A DNA stretch of 64,000 nt from Elioraea sp. (lineage in GTDB: Bacteria; Pseudomonadota; Alphaproteobacteria; Acetobacterales; Acetobacteraceae). Below the pieces are notes generated by a model, which saw nothing but the letters and a program-made list of their open reading frames with translations, did not search any database and was not told the DNA's origin. Shown one piece after another: positions 63,326 through 64,000 of this stretch. Every line of letters starts with the position of its first letter. Positions within the stretch are counted from its first letter, which is position 1. The stretch is taken from NCBI RefSeq assembly GCF_022842375.1, contig NZ_JALHPR010000013.1:58197-122196 (forward strand), read 5' to 3'. A program made the position numbers and the translations under genes.

Positions 63326-64000
63326 ATGCAGCGCTCGCACGGCACCCCTCGGCACGCCCGCCACGCCAGCCCCAGGCACCTCTGCGCTGGCCTCCTGGCG
63401 CTGGCGCTCCTGTCCGCCTGCGCCGAACGTGCGCCGCCGCCCTCCCTTGGCCCGACCAGTGCCGAGCCCGTCACGGTGATCGTCCAGCGCGGCGACACGC
63501 TCCTGGCGATCGCGCGCCGCCACAATGTCGGGCTCCAGCCCCTCGCCTCGGTGAACGGGCTTGCACCGCCCTACCGCATCAGGCCTGGCCAGGTGCTGCA
63601 TGTTCCCGGCGCCGTCGCGGTGCTGCCGCCGGCCGCAACGGTTGCTGCCGGCGGATCGGCCCTCGGCAGCCCGGGGCGCGGGCCTGCGGCCCAGGCAGCA
63701 CTGGCACCAACGGCGCCGTCGGCGGCATCGAGCCGCACCGTGACGGCAGAGGCGCTGCCGCCACCACCCGCAGCCCCACAGCCTGCCGGCACGCCGGCAG
63801 ACCGCACCCCAGAACCACAGCGCGCCCCCGAGGCACAGCGCACCCCAGAGGCACAGCGCGCGCCCGAGGCACAGCGCACCGCCGGGCCGCAGCGCGTGGC
63901 CGAGGGTGGGCCAGGCGCCGAGCCGCCGATCCGTCCGACGGCCGAGCCTGCGGCGCGTCGCCTGCCGCCCGGCCGCTTCGCCTGGCCGGTGCGTGGCGAG
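63326..64000 (+). CDS. LysM domain lipoprotein, probable NlpD-type M23 peptidase homologue, 3' truncated
   Basis: Visible part of 225 residues; the gene runs off the window. The N-terminus has a lipoprotein signal with lipobox LSAC and lipidated Cys32. A LysM domain follows at about residues 47-92 (VIVQRGDTLLAIARRHNVGL to GQVLHVPG). A long Pro/Ala/Gln linker contains hexapeptide repeats, and the last residues (GRFAWPVRGE) look like the start of an M23 peptidase domain. NlpD-type proteins activate amidases at the septum. Position after surE-pcm agrees with nlpD synteny. Confidence 0.85.
   Translation, partial: MQRSHGTPRHARHASPRHLCAGLLALALLSACAERAPPPSLGPTSAEPVTVIVQRGDTLLAIARRHNVGLQPLASVNGLAPPYRIRPGQVLHVPGAVAVLPPAATVAAGGSALGSPGRGPAAQAALAPTAPSAASSRTVTAEALPPPPAAPQPAGTPADRTPEPQRAPEAQRTPEAQRAPEAQRTAGPQRVAEGGPGAEPPIRPTAEPAARRLPPGRFAWPVRGE
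63800..63895 (+). repeat. 18-base tandem repeats in the LysM lipoprotein linker
   Basis: About five copies of an 18-base unit encode R-(T/A)-P-E-(A/P)-Q hexapeptides with small variations. They lie in the linker between the LysM and presumed peptidase domains and could vary in number by slippage. Confidence 0.75.

Overview
The window reads as a contiguous stretch of chromosome from a high-GC (about 65-75% in sampled lines) Gram-negative alphaproteobacterium. The most likely placement is Rhodospirillales/Acetobacteraceae (Elioraea- or Roseomonas-like). That placement is an inference from GC content, from the gene orders PCMT-rhodanese-tolC-DUF2497(PopZ)-valS and erpA/dgt-argS-SPOR-nagZ-M50-scpAB-tatABC-serS-surE-pcm, and from the PEP-CTERM proteins. 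I see no phage, plasmid, insertion sequence, CRISPR array or rRNA.

Region 1 (1-14000) holds transport and efflux genes. It opens with the 3' part of a dipeptide ABC ATPase and an orphan molybdenum hydroxylase subunit. Two complete RND pump pairs (adaptor plus inner-membrane permease) follow, separated by a LiuC-like hydratase and an Ldh/Mdh-type dehydrogenase. Neither pump has its own outer-membrane channel; a TolC gene lies at 35068-36540.

Region 2 (14000-29000) is catabolic. It contains a creatininase-family hydrolase coupled to an MFS carrier, and a convergent amidase. Divergent from the amidase is a TPP enzyme with an unusual lysine-rich tail. A leftward unit joins a cytoplasmic gamma-glutamyltransferase-like hydrolase to a two-gene chromate-type transporter. 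A rightward unit has the architecture of the cytoplasm-facing sulfite dehydrogenase SoeABC, followed by hydroxypyruvate isomerase (hyi) and tartronate semialdehyde reductase (glxR), and ends at a strong intrinsic terminator.

Region 3 (29000-43000) is housekeeping with envelope genes. It has an XRE regulator, a Pat-type acyl-CoA synthetase/acetyltransferase, tRNA-Asn and tRNA-Cys, and the conserved PCMT-rhodanese-tolC-popZ-valS block. Two PEP-CTERM exported proteins lie here, as does ilvD, preceded by two large palindromes.

Region 4 (43000-50000) is the accessory part. It carries a repeat-rich adhesin-like protein whose reading frame runs on, antisense, through ridA and into xthA. It also has a small exported hypothetical protein and a glycosyltransferase whose 5' end is strikingly AT-rich.

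Region 5 (50000-64000) is a dense, co-directional housekeeping operon with many ATGA overlaps: dgt, argS, SPOR protein, nagZ, M50 protease, scpA, scpB, an orphan ABC ATPase, tatABC, serS, surE, pcm and the start of a LysM/M23 lipoprotein. It covers nucleotide hygiene, aminoacylation, wall recycling, chromosome condensation, Tat export and division-site wall remodelling.

I did not find a clearly new multi-gene system. The most unusual items are the antisense-running adhesin with pairwise-homogenised repeats, the double palindrome before ilvD, the soe-hyi-glxR linkage, the duplicated IDALFD motif in the PopZ-family protein and the ABC ATPase embedded in the scp-tat operon.
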